This document shows positions 1-8,543 of a DNA stretch of 64,000 nt, one piece after another. The DNA comes from IMCC45349 sp047219225 (GTDB taxonomy: Bacteria > Bacteroidota > Bacteroidia > Flavobacteriales > Flavobacteriaceae). The translations under genes and the position numbers were made by a program. Location of the stretch: assembly GCF_047219225.1 (NCBI RefSeq), contig NZ_CP178208.1:2232001-2296000 (forward strand). The letters run 5' to 3'. How positions within the stretch are numbered: the first letter of the stretch is position 1; every line of letters begins with the position of its first letter. Below the pieces are notes generated by a model that saw only the letters and a program-made list of their open reading frames with translations, did no database searches and was not told the origin of the DNA.

Positions 1-493
1 AGTAAGTATCAAAAAAATAATAAGGCGTTAAGAATAGGAAGAAAGAAATAACCATGAGTATAAAAGGGTAAATATTTCTTTTAAAAAGACTTAAACTCAA
101 TCCACCATGTATTAAGAAATAATACTCCGTAAAATTGCCAGGAAAAATAAAAATAGCGTAGGCAAAAACATTAATAAAAGCAATAGATAGAAATAAAGCA
201 CGAGCAACGCCAAAATGATAGTTCTTGTTAAGATGTAAAACTGGAAATAAAAATAAAGCCGTTACGCCTTGAGCAATTAAATCTGTGTAATTAATAATCG
301 TTTTTGAGTGGTCATTTAATAATGAGAGACCTTGAGTGATTAAGGTTGCGACAAAGAAAAATAGAATGAGATGTAGCCAAATAATAGCATAACCATTTAG
401 TATTTTAATGCGTTTATTTTTTTCATTTTCAAATTTTGACGAAAGACCATATGAGATCCAAACGCTGTATAGCTTTTTAAATTCCAATTGCAA
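1..493 (-). CDS. N-terminal part of a multi-spanning membrane protein (3' end outside window)
   Basis: The minus strand has an open frame from a TGA at 529-527 to the window edge. The conceptual protein starts with a basic amphipathic stretch (EFKKLYSVWISYG, then KFENEKNKRIK) and continues with about five hydrophobic segments, among them AIIWLHLILFFFVATLI and FILMVISFFLFL. This layout resembles the membrane sensor half of flavobacterial histidine kinases or nucleotide cyclases, but no catalytic domain is visible, so the function is unknown. There is no ATG in the frame. The TTG at 493 is the best start I see (LQLEFKKLYS), and an earlier TTG does not exist. Confidence is good that it is coding, low for the family. 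Confidence 0.55.
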   Translation of the reverse strand, partial: MQLEFKKLYSVWISYGLSSKFENEKNKRIKILNGYAIIWLHLILFFFVATLITQGLSLLNDHSKTIINYTDLIAQGVTALFLFPVLHLNKNYHFGVARALFLSIAFINVFAYAIFIFPGNFTEYYFLIHGGLSLSLFKRNIYPFILMVISFFLFLTPYYFFDTY

Positions 494-630
494 TAATGTT
501 TGATGATTTGAATATAGAATAAATAATCATATTCTGTGGCCTGTGATTCAAATCGTTGTTTTTGAATCAAAAGGTTGTTAGATGAACTAAATGGTTCTAA
601 AATTGGAGCATAAGATAAGTGGTTGAAATT

Positions 631-638
631 TAGTTTTG
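631..638 (+). promoter_or_regulatory. Candidate -7 box for the T9SS cargo gene
   Basis: TAGTTTTG matches the Bacteroidota -7 consensus TAnnTTTG and lies 23 bases before the ATG at 662. The nearest upstream TTG (603-605) is 25 bases away, longer than the usual 17-21, so the -33 element is doubtful. Confidence 0.4.
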
Positions 639-661
639 TACCAAATTTTAAATCATAAATA

Positions 662-2155
662 ATGAATAGAAAAATTACTATTACAATTAATACAATTTGC
701 TCTAAACTTTTATGGGTTTGTTTCTTAAGTGTCTTTACTTTTCAAATAAACGCACAACAATTTACACAACATGGAGTGGGTAATGGACTCAGTCAACCAC
801 AACAATTTGATTACGAAGACATTGATGGAGATGGTTTTACAGATATTATCGTTCCAGAATTTTCAGGAAATAGCATATCTGTTTTATATGGAACAGGAAA
901 TATTTCAAATTATACAACAATAACATATGGTCCTTTATTAGTTGGTGGTTCTATCATAAAGCCTTGGACTGCACTTAGCTTAGATATTGATGCTGATGGT
1001 GATTTAGATATTGTATTTTCAAATTATGCAAATTCAACTTCTGCCAATGATGGTATATATTGGATAGAAAATTTAGGAAATCGTTCGTTTGGGAGTTTAC
1101 AATTTCTTTATGAGTTAAATAGATGCCGATATATTGGCAAGGTGAATTATGATGCCGATGCAGAATATGAATTACTTGCCCTTGGAGATTCTAATGATCC
1201 CATTAATGTTAGAGTTCTTAATGTTGTTGGAGGTACAGTAAGCACATTGTTACAAAGAACTGCAAATAGAAGACCATTACATGGATTGTTTACAGATATT
1301 GCTAACGTTGGGAATTTAGATTTGGTGCTTTCAAAGTTTGGAAGAGGTAATGAAGCAGATGGGAGTACTGATAGTACAAATGGAGTTCAAACTTTAAATG
1401 GACCTACTTATAGTTTTGGTATTAATCTAATTACCAATATGCCAACAACGTCTGCAGGTACAAGAAAAACTGTTGCTGGCGATTTTAATGAAGATGGTAA
1501 TACCGATTTTATTGCTGTAAATGCTGCTGGAACTACATCTAGTTTAAAATATTATGGTCAAGGAGGAATGGGAGAGGGCACAATTTTGTTGTCATCAGAT
1601 GGTTCTAAAAATATGGTCTCACTTACTAGTGGTGATTATGATAATGATGGTGTTTTAGATATAGCAGTTGTAGATAATGCTACTGATGAAATATTACTAT
1701 ATAAAAATACTGCAGTGGATGGTATAGCGTTAGGTACTATTGCTTTTAATGCGCCAACAATACTGTCATCAACAGTTATTGATCCTAATTGGATAGAATC
1801 TGTAGACCTTGATAACGATGGTGACTTAGATTTAATCGTGTCTTCAAATAATGGAGGTGGAGCAGGAAGTGGAAATATTACGGTTTTTGAGAATGATACT
1901 ATTACCTTAAGTGCATCTAGTTTTAGCCTAGAAGAAAATAATATCAGAGTTTATCCAAATCCAACAGATACAGTTTTAAATGTTGCGTCTAATGAAGCGA
2001 TAATACAAATACGAATTTTTAATGTCTTAGGAAAAGAAATATTAAAAACGACTAGTAAAGTTATAGATGTATCACAGCTTAACCAAGGTATTTATCTTAT
2101 AGAAATTGAGGGAGACAATAATCAAACGATTATTAAAAGGTTTGTAAAAAAGTAG
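662..2155 (+). CDS. Secreted VCBS/FG-GAP-like repeat protein with T9SS sorting domain
   Basis: This 497-residue protein begins with a signal peptide ending near the NAQ at residues 30-32. Several calcium-loop repeats of the VCBS/FG-GAP type follow: DIDGDGFTD at 53-61, DIDADGDLD near 108-116, then DFNEDGNTD, DYDNDGVLD and DLDNDGDLD. Such repeats form a beta-propeller-like fold seen in adhesins and extracellular proteins. The last 75 or so residues are a type A Por/type IX secretion sorting domain (VYPNP near 430, then FNVLGKEI and a GIYLIEI strand, ending in KRFVKK). The protein is therefore expected to be exported by T9SS and attached to or released from the cell surface. It stands alone, ahead of a strong terminator. 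Its ligand is not predictable. Confidence 0.9.
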   Translation: MNRKITITINTICSKLLWVCFLSVFTFQINAQQFTQHGVGNGLSQPQQFDYEDIDGDGFTDIIVPEFSGNSISVLYGTGNISNYTTITYGPLLVGGSIIKPWTALSLDIDADGDLDIVFSNYANSTSANDGIYWIENLGNRSFGSLQFLYELNRCRYIGKVNYDADAEYELLALGDSNDPINVRVLNVVGGTVSTLLQRTANRRPLHGLFTDIANVGNLDLVLSKFGRGNEADGSTDSTNGVQTLNGPTYSFGINLITNMPTTSAGTRKTVAGDFNEDGNTDFIAVNAAGTTSSLKYYGQGGMGEGTILLSSDGSKNMVSLTSGDYDNDGVLDIAVVDNATDEILLYKNTAVDGIALGTIAFNAPTILSSTVIDPNWIESVDLDNDGDLDLIVSSNNGGGAGSGNITVFENDTITLSASSFSLEENNIRVYPNPTDTVLNVASNEAIIQIRIFNVLGKEILKTTSKVIDVSQLNQGIYLIEIEGDNNQTIIKRFVKK

Positions 2156-2181
2156 TTTTAGTTTAGGTTAAGTTTTTTAAA

Positions 2182-2210
2182 GGGAAGCATGTCTATGCTT
2201 TCCTTTTTTT
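2182..2210. terminator. Bidirectional intrinsic terminator
   Basis: GGGAAGCAT (2182-2190) pairs with ATGCTTTCC (2195-2203) around a GTCT loop with one G-T pair, followed by seven T. It lies between converging genes ending at 2155 and 2209. Confidence 0.85.
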
Positions 2211-2580
2211 ATGAAATCGTATTTATAATAAGAAGTAACCAACCCACAATAAAGAGTAAGCCTCCAAGAGGTGTAATAGGACCTAAGAATTTTAGTTTTT
2301 TGCCTTTTGCTGAGCTAATGACTAAACCATAAATGCTAAAAGAAAAGAGTAGAATCCCAATAGTGAAACACCAATAAATTTCAGAAGTGATATAAGTTGG
2401 GTTTAATCCTAAAACCAATAAAACTATGGCATGATACATTTGGTATTTTACGCCAGTTTCAAAACTTTTTAACTGATCCTCAGATAATATTTTTTTGAGT
2501 GCATGCGCACCAAAAGCGCCAAAAATAACAGCTAACATACCAAAGGTAGCAGCTGTAGTAATAACAATTTCAGTATTCAT
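2209..2580 (-). CDS. DUF423 family small membrane protein
   Basis: The 123-residue product has four hydrophobic segments and the DUF423 (YgdD/YwdK) hallmark near the N-terminus: GAFGAHALKK followed by a TGVKYQMYHAI block. The family is widespread and its biochemical role is unestablished. The gene is the last of a minus-strand series with the methyltransferase, DUF3050 and map genes (gaps of 4-10 bases), so co-transcription with map is likely. Its stop codon lies within the T-run of the preceding terminator. Confidence 0.88.
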   Translation of the reverse strand: MNTEIVITTAATFGMLAVIFGAFGAHALKKILSEDQLKSFETGVKYQMYHAIVLLVLGLNPTYITSEIYWCFTIGILLFSFSIYGLVISSAKGKKLKFLGPITPLGGLLFIVGWLLLIINTIS

Positions 2581-2590
2581 AATGTGTTTT

Positions 2591-3355
2591 TTATTTTTTG
2601 ACTAGAGGAATAATTTCACCTTTAGCTAAGCAGTATGTTGTAATATCTGATTCCGAAAGCGTGTTTGTATAGTCCACTTCTTCTACTTGAAATCCTATGC
2701 TTCGAAGCTTATCAAAATAATCACGACCATACACTCGAACGTGATCATACTGTCCAAAGATTTTAGCACGTTCCTTAGGATCTGTGATACTATCATCCTC
2801 AAAAGTCGTTTCGCGACTTAAATCTTGTGGGATTTGAAAAATACCAAAACCTCCAGGTTTTAAAATGCGATACAGCTCTTGCATTGCTTTGGTGTCATCA
2901 GGAATATGTTCTAAGACATGATTGCATAAGATAATATCAAATTCATTGTCTTTAAAAGGTAAGTCACATATATCTGCTTTCACATCAGCTAATGGCGATT
3001 CTAGATCTGTAGTGACATAGTCTAAATTAGACATGTTTCTAAAACGTTTATAAAATGCCTGTTCAGGAGCAAAGTGTAACACCTTTTTAGAAGCAGAGAA
3101 AAAATCGGTTTCGTTTTTAAGATATAACCATAATAAACGATGCCTTTCTAAAGATAATGTTGAAGGCGATAGTACATTATTGCGTTGTGTACCATATCCA
3201 TAAGGTAAAAACGTTCTAAAGTGTTTACCATCAATAGGATCTGTAAAGGTGTTTCCTTTTAAAAAAAATGCAATTACAGGGCGTGCTACATAACTCAACC
3301 TAATGAGCAATGGTCTTGGAATAGTGTTTAATATGAGTTTAAAAAGTTGCTTCAA
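2591..3355 (-). CDS. Class I SAM-dependent methyltransferase
   Basis: The 254-residue protein carries a Methyltransf_11-type core: motif I region VLHFAPEQ (in place of the usual glycine-rich GxGxG), a TTDLES acidic strand end, ADICDLPF, then FDIILCNHVLEHIPDD and the RILKPGG post-motif. The first 35 residues are basic and hydrophobic and could bind membrane. The substrate is not predictable. The four bases separating it from the DUF3050 gene support one transcript. The HFAPE variant of motif I appears to be usual for this subgroup rather than a defect, though I could not align it. Confidence 0.85.
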   Translation of the reverse strand: MKQLFKLILNTIPRPLLIRLSYVARPVIAFFLKGNTFTDPIDGKHFRTFLPYGYGTQRNNVLSPSTLSLERHRLLWLYLKNETDFFSASKKVLHFAPEQAFYKRFRNMSNLDYVTTDLESPLADVKADICDLPFKDNEFDIILCNHVLEHIPDDTKAMQELYRILKPGGFGIFQIPQDLSRETTFEDDSITDPKERAKIFGQYDHVRVYGRDYFDKLRSIGFQVEEVDYTNTLSESDITTYCLAKGEIIPLVKK

Positions 3356-3359
3356 AAAA

Positions 3360-4142
3360 CTAAACCGTTAATGGAATTTCTTCTTCAATTTCTTTAGTAA
3401 TTGCGCTCCATAAATTAATACGATGTTGCAATGCTTGTTTAGCTACCTCTAAAGTCTCTCTCCATTTTTGTGAGTCGTCACCACATAATTCTTCAATCAT
3501 TTGTAATGATAAAGGACCATGTTCATCACCATCTAATTCTATATGACGATCCAAATAGTATTTGAGTTTAGTATAAGCATTGCTATCGGTTTGAGATTTG
3601 TTTATAATCTCATAAAACATATCGGGAATAATATCTTCTCTCCCAAAAGTAAACGCAGATGCAATTTTATGTGCTTCTTTAGTAGCTATAATATCAAATG
3701 TAAATTTTACAAATTGAGCAATAGTATCATCTATTTGACTGTTGGATAAACTGTCTTCAATAGAATAGCCTTGCTTTAAGAAGTCTAAAAATGTATGGAT
3801 ACTTAAAGTACTTGCGTTAACTTCCATCATGGCATCCAAATACATTTCATAATGACTTTGAGGTAATCCTTCAGCATTTAAATCGCTTTCTTCACCTAAA
3901 ACAATTTCATTAATAAAACGAGCTGTTGCAGCATTTTGTGCAGGCATCCAAGGTAAACTTGTTGTGGTTAATTGATTTTGCAACGCTTTTAAAAGCGACA
4001 TAAAATCCCAAACCGCAAAGACATGTGATTCCATAAAGGTTTTGATGTCTTCAATAGTTTTTAAATTGCTGTATAATGGATGTTGATTTAACTCTTGGCG
4101 TAATACAGCCAATTCTTTTTCAATAATTTCTATTTGAGTCAT
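3360..4142 (-). CDS. DUF3050 family protein (heme-oxygenase-like fold)
   Basis: The 260-residue soluble protein matches the DUF3050 family, recognisable by the N-terminal block HPLYSNLKTIEDIKTFMESH with a following HVFAVWDFMSLLK. It is predicted all-helical. The fold belongs to the heme-oxygenase/TenA-like superfamily, which includes diiron oxidases, and several His/Glu residues (ESHVFAVWD, EDIIPDMFYEI, DGDEHGPLS) could be ligands, but no reaction is established. It sits five bases downstream of map. Confidence 0.85.
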   Translation of the reverse strand: MTQIEIIEKELAVLRQELNQHPLYSNLKTIEDIKTFMESHVFAVWDFMSLLKALQNQLTTTSLPWMPAQNAATARFINEIVLGEESDLNAEGLPQSHYEMYLDAMMEVNASTLSIHTFLDFLKQGYSIEDSLSNSQIDDTIAQFVKFTFDIIATKEAHKIASAFTFGREDIIPDMFYEIINKSQTDSNAYTKLKYYLDRHIELDGDEHGPLSLQMIEELCGDDSQKWRETLEVAKQALQHRINLWSAITKEIEEEIPLTV

Positions 4143-4146
4143 ATAG

Positions 4147-4965
4147 CTATAGAACTAAAGCTTTTTGTCTAAACTCATTTTCTTCATCACTTTCAATACC
4201 TAAAGCATCATAGATGTAAGCAAAAGTTGAAAGCAACTCTGGTTTACCATCTACAATAGCCACATCATGCTCAAAATGAGCACTTGGTTTATTGTCTAGA
4301 GTAGTAATTGTCCAACCATCTCTGTGTTGTTTGATACGTTGTGTGCCAAGATTAATCATAGGCTCAATAGCTACAACCATACCTTCAATAAATTTTTTAC
4401 CTCTACCTCTACGACCATAGTTTGGCATTTCTGGATCTTCATGCATTTTACGTCCTAATCCATGACCTACTAATTCTCTTACAACACCATAGCCATGAGA
4501 TTCACAGTAATTTTGAATTGCATAACCAACATCACCAACACGATTATTAACTTTAAATTCATGAATTCCTACATATAAAGATTCTTTGGTAACCTTTAAA
4601 AGTTGTTCTACTTCAGGAGCAATTTCACCAACAGCAAATGTGTAAGCATGATCACCATAAAATCCATTTTTTATAGCACCACAATCAATAGAGATAATAT
4701 CACCTTCTTTTAAAGGTTCATTGTTTGGAATACCATGAACAACTTGTTCATTTGGACTCATACAAAGTGTATTTGGAAAATCATATAAACCTAAAAATCC
4801 AGGAATAGCACCTTGAGAACGTACAAACTCTTCAGCCATTGTATCGAGCTGTAAAGTTGTTACTCCTGGTTTAACTTCTTTAGCTAACATTCCTAAAGTT
4901 TTTGATACTACCAATGCACTTTCGCGCATTAATTCTATTTCTTCTCGTGTTTTTACTATTATCAT
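4147..4965 (-). CDS. map: Type I methionine aminopeptidase
   Basis: The 272-residue enzyme removes the N-terminal methionine from nascent proteins. All pita-bread metal ligands are present: D94 (SIDCG), D105 (YGDHAYTF), H168 (VGHGLGRKMHE), E201 (AIEPMINLG) and E232 (HFEHDVAIV), with H77 (VVHGIP) as the conserved substrate-site histidine. The length is that of ordinary bacterial MetAP-I without an N-terminal extension. It is the first gene of a four-gene minus-strand unit. The start is an ATG directly upstream of the conserved KTREEIELMRES block. Confidence 0.97.
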   Translation of the reverse strand: MIIVKTREEIELMRESALVVSKTLGMLAKEVKPGVTTLQLDTMAEEFVRSQGAIPGFLGLYDFPNTLCMSPNEQVVHGIPNNEPLKEGDIISIDCGAIKNGFYGDHAYTFAVGEIAPEVEQLLKVTKESLYVGIHEFKVNNRVGDVGYAIQNYCESHGYGVVRELVGHGLGRKMHEDPEMPNYGRRGRGKKFIEGMVVAIEPMINLGTQRIKQHRDGWTITTLDNKPSAHFEHDVAIVDGKPELLSTFAYIYDALGIESDEENEFRQKALVL

Positions 4966-5061
4966 GCTTAAAAAATATTGGCAAAGATACTTAAAATATA
5001 GATTTGGATAAGTTTTAAATGTTATATGACTTTTGACAGTTTTTCTGAAATAGTTTATTGA

Positions 5062-5069
5062 TAATTTTG
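5062..5069 (+). promoter_or_regulatory. -7 box for the CoA-transferase family gene
   Basis: TAATTTTG matches TAnnTTTG and lies 18 bases ahead of the ATG at 5088. It argues that translation starts at 5088 and not at the in-frame TTG at 5058, which is upstream of this box. Confidence 0.55.
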
Positions 5070-5087
5070 TACCATAAATTAAGTGAT

Positions 5088-6353
5088 ATGTATAAGTCTG
5101 TAAGTGCAGCAGAAGCTGTAAAAGTTATAAAGTCAAATGATAGAATGTATTTGCAAGCAGCAGCTGCAGTGCCTCAAGTGCTAGTGGATGCTATGACTGA
5201 GCGTCATGAAGAATTAAGAAATGTAGAAGTCTGTCACTTGCATGTAGAAGGTGATGCACCTTATGCTAATCCAGAGTTGCATGAAAGTTTTCATGTAAAT
5301 TCTTTTTTTATAGGAAAAAATGTTCGTCACACATTAAAAGCAGGTAATGGTTCTTATACACCTGTGTTTTTAAGTGAACTTCCAATTTTGTTTAAAAGAA
5401 ATATTATAGATATTGATGTTGCATTAATACATGTGTCTGTGCCTGATAAGCATGGATACTGTTCTTTAGGAGTTTCGGTTGAAGCTACTTTAGCAGCAAT
5501 TGATAATGCCACAACTGTGATAGCTCAAGTTAATAAGCAAATGCCAAGGACACATGGAGATGGTATTATTCATGTAAGTGAAATAGATATGTTTGTTGAA
5601 TGTGACGAACCACTTCCAGAACATGGCTTAACTCAGCCTACTGAAACTGAGCAGAAGATTGGTGATTTCGTGGCTGGATTAATTGAAGATAGAAGTACAC
5701 TTCAAATGGGAATTGGTAGTATTCCAAATGCTGTACTATCTAGATTAACAAATCATAAGGATTTAGGATTGCATACAGAAATGTTTTCTGATGGAGTGAT
5801 TGATTTAATATTAAAAGATGTTATTAATGGTAACCATAAAGGTGTTAATCCAGGGCGAGCATTAACTACATTTTTAATGGGATCTAAGCGTTTGTATGAT
5901 TATGTAGATGATAACCCATTTGTAGAAATGCGTGAATGTGATTATACCAATGATGTGTCTGTAATTAAGCAGAATAAAAGGATGGTTGCCATTAATTCGG
6001 CCATAGAGGTTGATGTAACAGGTCAAGTTTGTGCCGATTCTATTGGGTCTAAAATGTATTCTGGAGTAGGAGGACAAATGGATTTTATAAGAGCAGCGTC
6101 ACTAAGTGAAGGAGGAAAAGCAATTATTGCATTACCTTCTATAACCAATAAAGGGATTAGTAGAATTGTACCTTCTTTAAAACCTGGAGCAGGAGTAGTT
6201 ACAACTAGAGCCCATGTACATTATGTGGTTACAGAGTATGGAGTTGCAAATTTATATGGGAAAACAATTAAAGAACGTGTAAAAGCATTAGTAAATATTG
6301 CACATCCAGATCATAGAGAATCTATAGATAAGCAATATTTTGATTTGATGTAA
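5088..6353 (+). CDS. Acetyl-CoA hydrolase/transferase family protein
   Basis: The 421-residue protein belongs to the acetyl-CoA hydrolase / 4-hydroxybutyrate CoA-transferase family. Visible family blocks are PQVLVDAMTERHEEL, HVSVPDKHGYCSLGVSVEA, MGIGSIPNAVLS, LHTEMFSDGVIDL (this Glu is the expected covalent CoA-thioester residue) and YVVTEYGVANLYGKT near the end. It likely exchanges CoA between acetate or a short acid and another acyl-CoA; the exact substrate is open. It stands alone, between the divergent map gene and a convergent HAD gene whose end is two bases away. Confidence 0.9.
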   Translation: MYKSVSAAEAVKVIKSNDRMYLQAAAAVPQVLVDAMTERHEELRNVEVCHLHVEGDAPYANPELHESFHVNSFFIGKNVRHTLKAGNGSYTPVFLSELPILFKRNIIDIDVALIHVSVPDKHGYCSLGVSVEATLAAIDNATTVIAQVNKQMPRTHGDGIIHVSEIDMFVECDEPLPEHGLTQPTETEQKIGDFVAGLIEDRSTLQMGIGSIPNAVLSRLTNHKDLGLHTEMFSDGVIDLILKDVINGNHKGVNPGRALTTFLMGSKRLYDYVDDNPFVEMRECDYTNDVSVIKQNKRMVAINSAIEVDVTGQVCADSIGSKMYSGVGGQMDFIRAASLSEGGKAIIALPSITNKGISRIVPSLKPGAGVVTTRAHVHYVVTEYGVANLYGKTIKERVKALVNIAHPDHRESIDKQYFDLM

Positions 6354-6355
6354 GT

Positions 6356-6766
6356 CTACTTTTTAAATAACCCTAAAAAACCTGATTTCTTTTTAGCCTT
6401 CAAAGGTGGTTCCGAGTTTGTAAGCATTTGATAAACTTCTCCCCATCCTAAGATGCCTCCAATGTTTCTGTCGTCTATAAAGAGATCAGCGTTTATTTTA
6501 CGACTTTTAGTGTAATCAAATTGTTCCTCAGGAAAACTTTTATTAACTGCATAAAATTCAATGCCATTCTTTTTGCAAAATTCTACAGCATCCTCTAGTT
6601 TACTGCCACTTCTATAAGTCCATAATATTAATCTATGACCATCTTCTTGAAGTCTTTTTAAGGTTTCAAAGGCAAATATTCTAGTCTTACCAATACCAGG
6701 ATAAGCATCTTCTACAATGGTGCCATCAAAATCTATGGCAAGCGTTAATTTGTTGTGAAAGTTCAT
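6356..6766 (-). CDS. HAD-superfamily hydrolase, BT0820-like
   Basis: The 136-residue protein starts with the HAD motif I DFDGTIVED (both aspartates present), has ILWTYRSG as motif II and DLFIDDRNIGG as motif IV, with a conserved LGWGEVYQML end. This matches the small BT0820-like HAD phosphatases of Bacteroidota. The substrate is unknown. A basic lysine-rich tail (KAKKKSGFLGLFKK) is added at the C-terminus. It lies 20 bases downstream of gpmI and probably shares its transcript. Confidence 0.85.
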   Translation of the reverse strand: MNFHNKLTLAIDFDGTIVEDAYPGIGKTRIFAFETLKRLQEDGHRLILWTYRSGSKLEDAVEFCKKNGIEFYAVNKSFPEEQFDYTKSRKINADLFIDDRNIGGILGWGEVYQMLTNSEPPLKAKKKSGFLGLFKK

Positions 6767-6786
6767 AATTTGAAAACTAAATTAAG

Positions 6787-8304
6787 CTAAATTAATGAAT
6801 TTTGTGTCATGGCTTCAGGTTTATCTACTCCTAACAACTTCAAAATAGTAGGTGCTAGGTCGCCTAATATACCATCGTTAATATTATCTAATTCATTATC
6901 AATTAAAATAATTGGTACAGGATTAGTAGTATGTGCTGTATGAGGTGTGCCATCAGGATTTAACATTGTTTCACAGTTGCCATGGTCTGCAATTAATAAG
7001 GTAGTATAGCCATTTCCTAAAGCTGTGGTAACAACTTCTTCTACACATTTATCTACAGCTTCACAAGCTTTTATAGCGGCTTCCATTACTCCAGTGTGAC
7101 CAACCATATCACCATTAGCAAAGTTTAAACATACAAAATCTACGTCTCCTTTTTGTAACTCTGGAACCAATGCGTCTTTTAATTCATAAGCACTCATTTC
7201 AGGCTTTAAATCGTAGGTAGCAACTTTAGGAGAGTTTCTCAATATTCTTGTTTCACCTTTAAAAGGTGTTTCTCTACCACCTGAAAAGAAAAAAGTAACA
7301 TGAGGATATTTTTCTGTTTCAGCAATTCTAATCTGTGTTTTGTTATTTGCTTCAAGTACTTCTCCTAATGTTTCGCTAAGGTTGTCTTTATTAAATACAA
7401 CATTTATTCCTTCAAAAGATTCGTCGTAATTGGTTAAGGTTACATAATGAAGGTTTAACTTATGCATGTTATATTCATGAAAATCTTTTTGTGATAAAAC
7501 TTCTGTTAATTGACGTCCTCTGTCTGTTCTAAAATTAAAAAAGATAACTACATCATCTTCTTTTATGGTTGTTTTTGGGTTGTTATTAGAATCTGTCATT
7601 ACAATTGGTTTTAAAAACTCGTCTGTAATATCTTCATCATAACTATTTTGAATTGTAGCTGTAGCATTTTTAGAATATTCGCCTTTCCCATTAACTAACG
7701 CATCATAAGCAAGCTTTACTCGTTCCCAACGTTTATCTCTGTCCATTGCATAATAACGCCCTGTTACTGTTGCTAAGGTTGCATTTGTTTTTTCTAAATG
7801 TTGTTCGAGTTCTGTTATAAAACCAAAACCAGATTTAGGATCAACATCGCGACCATCTGTAAATGCATGAACATAAGTGTTTTCAATACCAAATTTGTGA
7901 GTTGCATCTAATATACCAAATAAATGGTTAATATGCGAGTGAACACCACCATCACTAACTAACCCTAATAAATGAACATTCTTGTTATTAGTTTTTGCAT
8001 AATTAAAAGCATTAACTAGCACTTGTTCATTTTCTAGAGTTTTGTTTTTTACAGCTAGATTTATTTTAACCAAATCTTGATATACTATTCTACCTGCTCC
8101 TAAATTCATGTGGCCAACTTCACTATTTCCCATCTGACCTTCAGGTAAACCAACATGTAAACCATCAGTTTTTAAACTAGCATTAGGATACTTGGTATAT
8201 AGTGAGTCAATAAATGGTGTTTTCGCGTTGTCGATAGCTGATACTTTTGGGTCTGGTGATTTTCCCCAACCATCAAGTATCATTAAAATAGCTTTTTTGT
8301 TCAT
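6787..8304 (-). CDS. gpmI: 2,3-bisphosphoglycerate-independent phosphoglycerate mutase
   Basis: The 505-residue enzyme interconverts 3- and 2-phosphoglycerate in glycolysis using two Mn ions and a phosphoserine. The metal/phosphoserine motifs are all visible: D11 (ILDGWG), S61 (GQMGNSEVGHMNLGAGR), the DGRDVDPKSG block, RYYAMDRDKRW, and the C-terminal FANGDMVGHTG and ADHGNCE motifs followed by HTAHTTNPVP. The length is that of the family. It starts a two-gene unit with the HAD protein, and its upstream region carries a -7 box and a perfect inverted repeat. Confidence 0.97.
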   Translation of the reverse strand: MNKKAILMILDGWGKSPDPKVSAIDNAKTPFIDSLYTKYPNASLKTDGLHVGLPEGQMGNSEVGHMNLGAGRIVYQDLVKINLAVKNKTLENEQVLVNAFNYAKTNNKNVHLLGLVSDGGVHSHINHLFGILDATHKFGIENTYVHAFTDGRDVDPKSGFGFITELEQHLEKTNATLATVTGRYYAMDRDKRWERVKLAYDALVNGKGEYSKNATATIQNSYDEDITDEFLKPIVMTDSNNNPKTTIKEDDVVIFFNFRTDRGRQLTEVLSQKDFHEYNMHKLNLHYVTLTNYDESFEGINVVFNKDNLSETLGEVLEANNKTQIRIAETEKYPHVTFFFSGGRETPFKGETRILRNSPKVATYDLKPEMSAYELKDALVPELQKGDVDFVCLNFANGDMVGHTGVMEAAIKACEAVDKCVEEVVTTALGNGYTTLLIADHGNCETMLNPDGTPHTAHTTNPVPIILIDNELDNINDGILGDLAPTILKLLGVDKPEAMTQNSLI

Positions 8305-8329
8305 GATGTTAGTTTTCTAAATCTTCGTC

Positions 8330-8337
8330 CAAAGATA
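8330..8337 (-). promoter_or_regulatory. -7 box for gpmI
   Basis: On the minus strand 8337-8330 reads TATCTTTG, matching TAnnTTTG, 25 bases before the gpmI ATG. No TTG sits at the expected -33 distance; a perfect inverted repeat (8354-8376) lies there instead. Confidence 0.45.
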
Positions 8338-8353
8338 AAGAAGTTTGTTAAGA

Positions 8354-8376
8354 TTGAAGCTTTTTTAAAGCTTCAA
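8354..8376. repeat. Perfect inverted repeat in the gpmI/ankyrin divergent region
   Basis: TTGAAGCTTT (8354-8363) and AAAGCTTCAA (8367-8376) are exact reverse complements separated by TTT. No T-run follows on either strand, so it is not a typical terminator. It covers the -33 region of the gpmI promoter and could be an operator or a cruciform. Confidence 0.7.
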
Positions 8377-8393
8377 AAATCATAATAATAACC

Positions 8394-8421
8394 TTGGTTT
8401 ATTACGGATTTTATAATTTTG
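8394..8421 (+). promoter_or_regulatory. Promoter of the ankyrin-repeat gene
   Basis: TTG (8394-8396), a 17-base spacer and TAATTTTG (8414-8421) fit the Bacteroidota -33/-7 pattern. The implied leader is about 115 bases before the ATG at 8544. Confidence 0.55.
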
Positions 8422-8543
8422 TATTTTAACATTTTTGTAAACAATAAGTTAATTAAATGTTATAATGACTATTTAGTTGTAACAAGAATTATTTGATGGC
8501 GTCTTTTTAGTATATCAATTCAATTAATCAAAAAACGTACATC

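Noticed and set aside
494..661. Open frame on the minus strand upstream of the partial membrane gene, without a start codon
   Set aside because: It is short, rich in Asn/Tyr/Phe as expected from random A+T-rich DNA, has no start codon, and its upstream part would run into the signal peptide of the opposite gene.
5058..5087. Longer N-terminus of the CoA-transferase family protein from a TTG at 5058
   Set aside because: A -7 promoter box lies after this TTG, and family homology begins at the ATG at 5088.
8354..8376. Inverted repeat as a transcription terminator
   Set aside because: No T-run follows on either strand and no gene ends there; both neighbours start at this gap.
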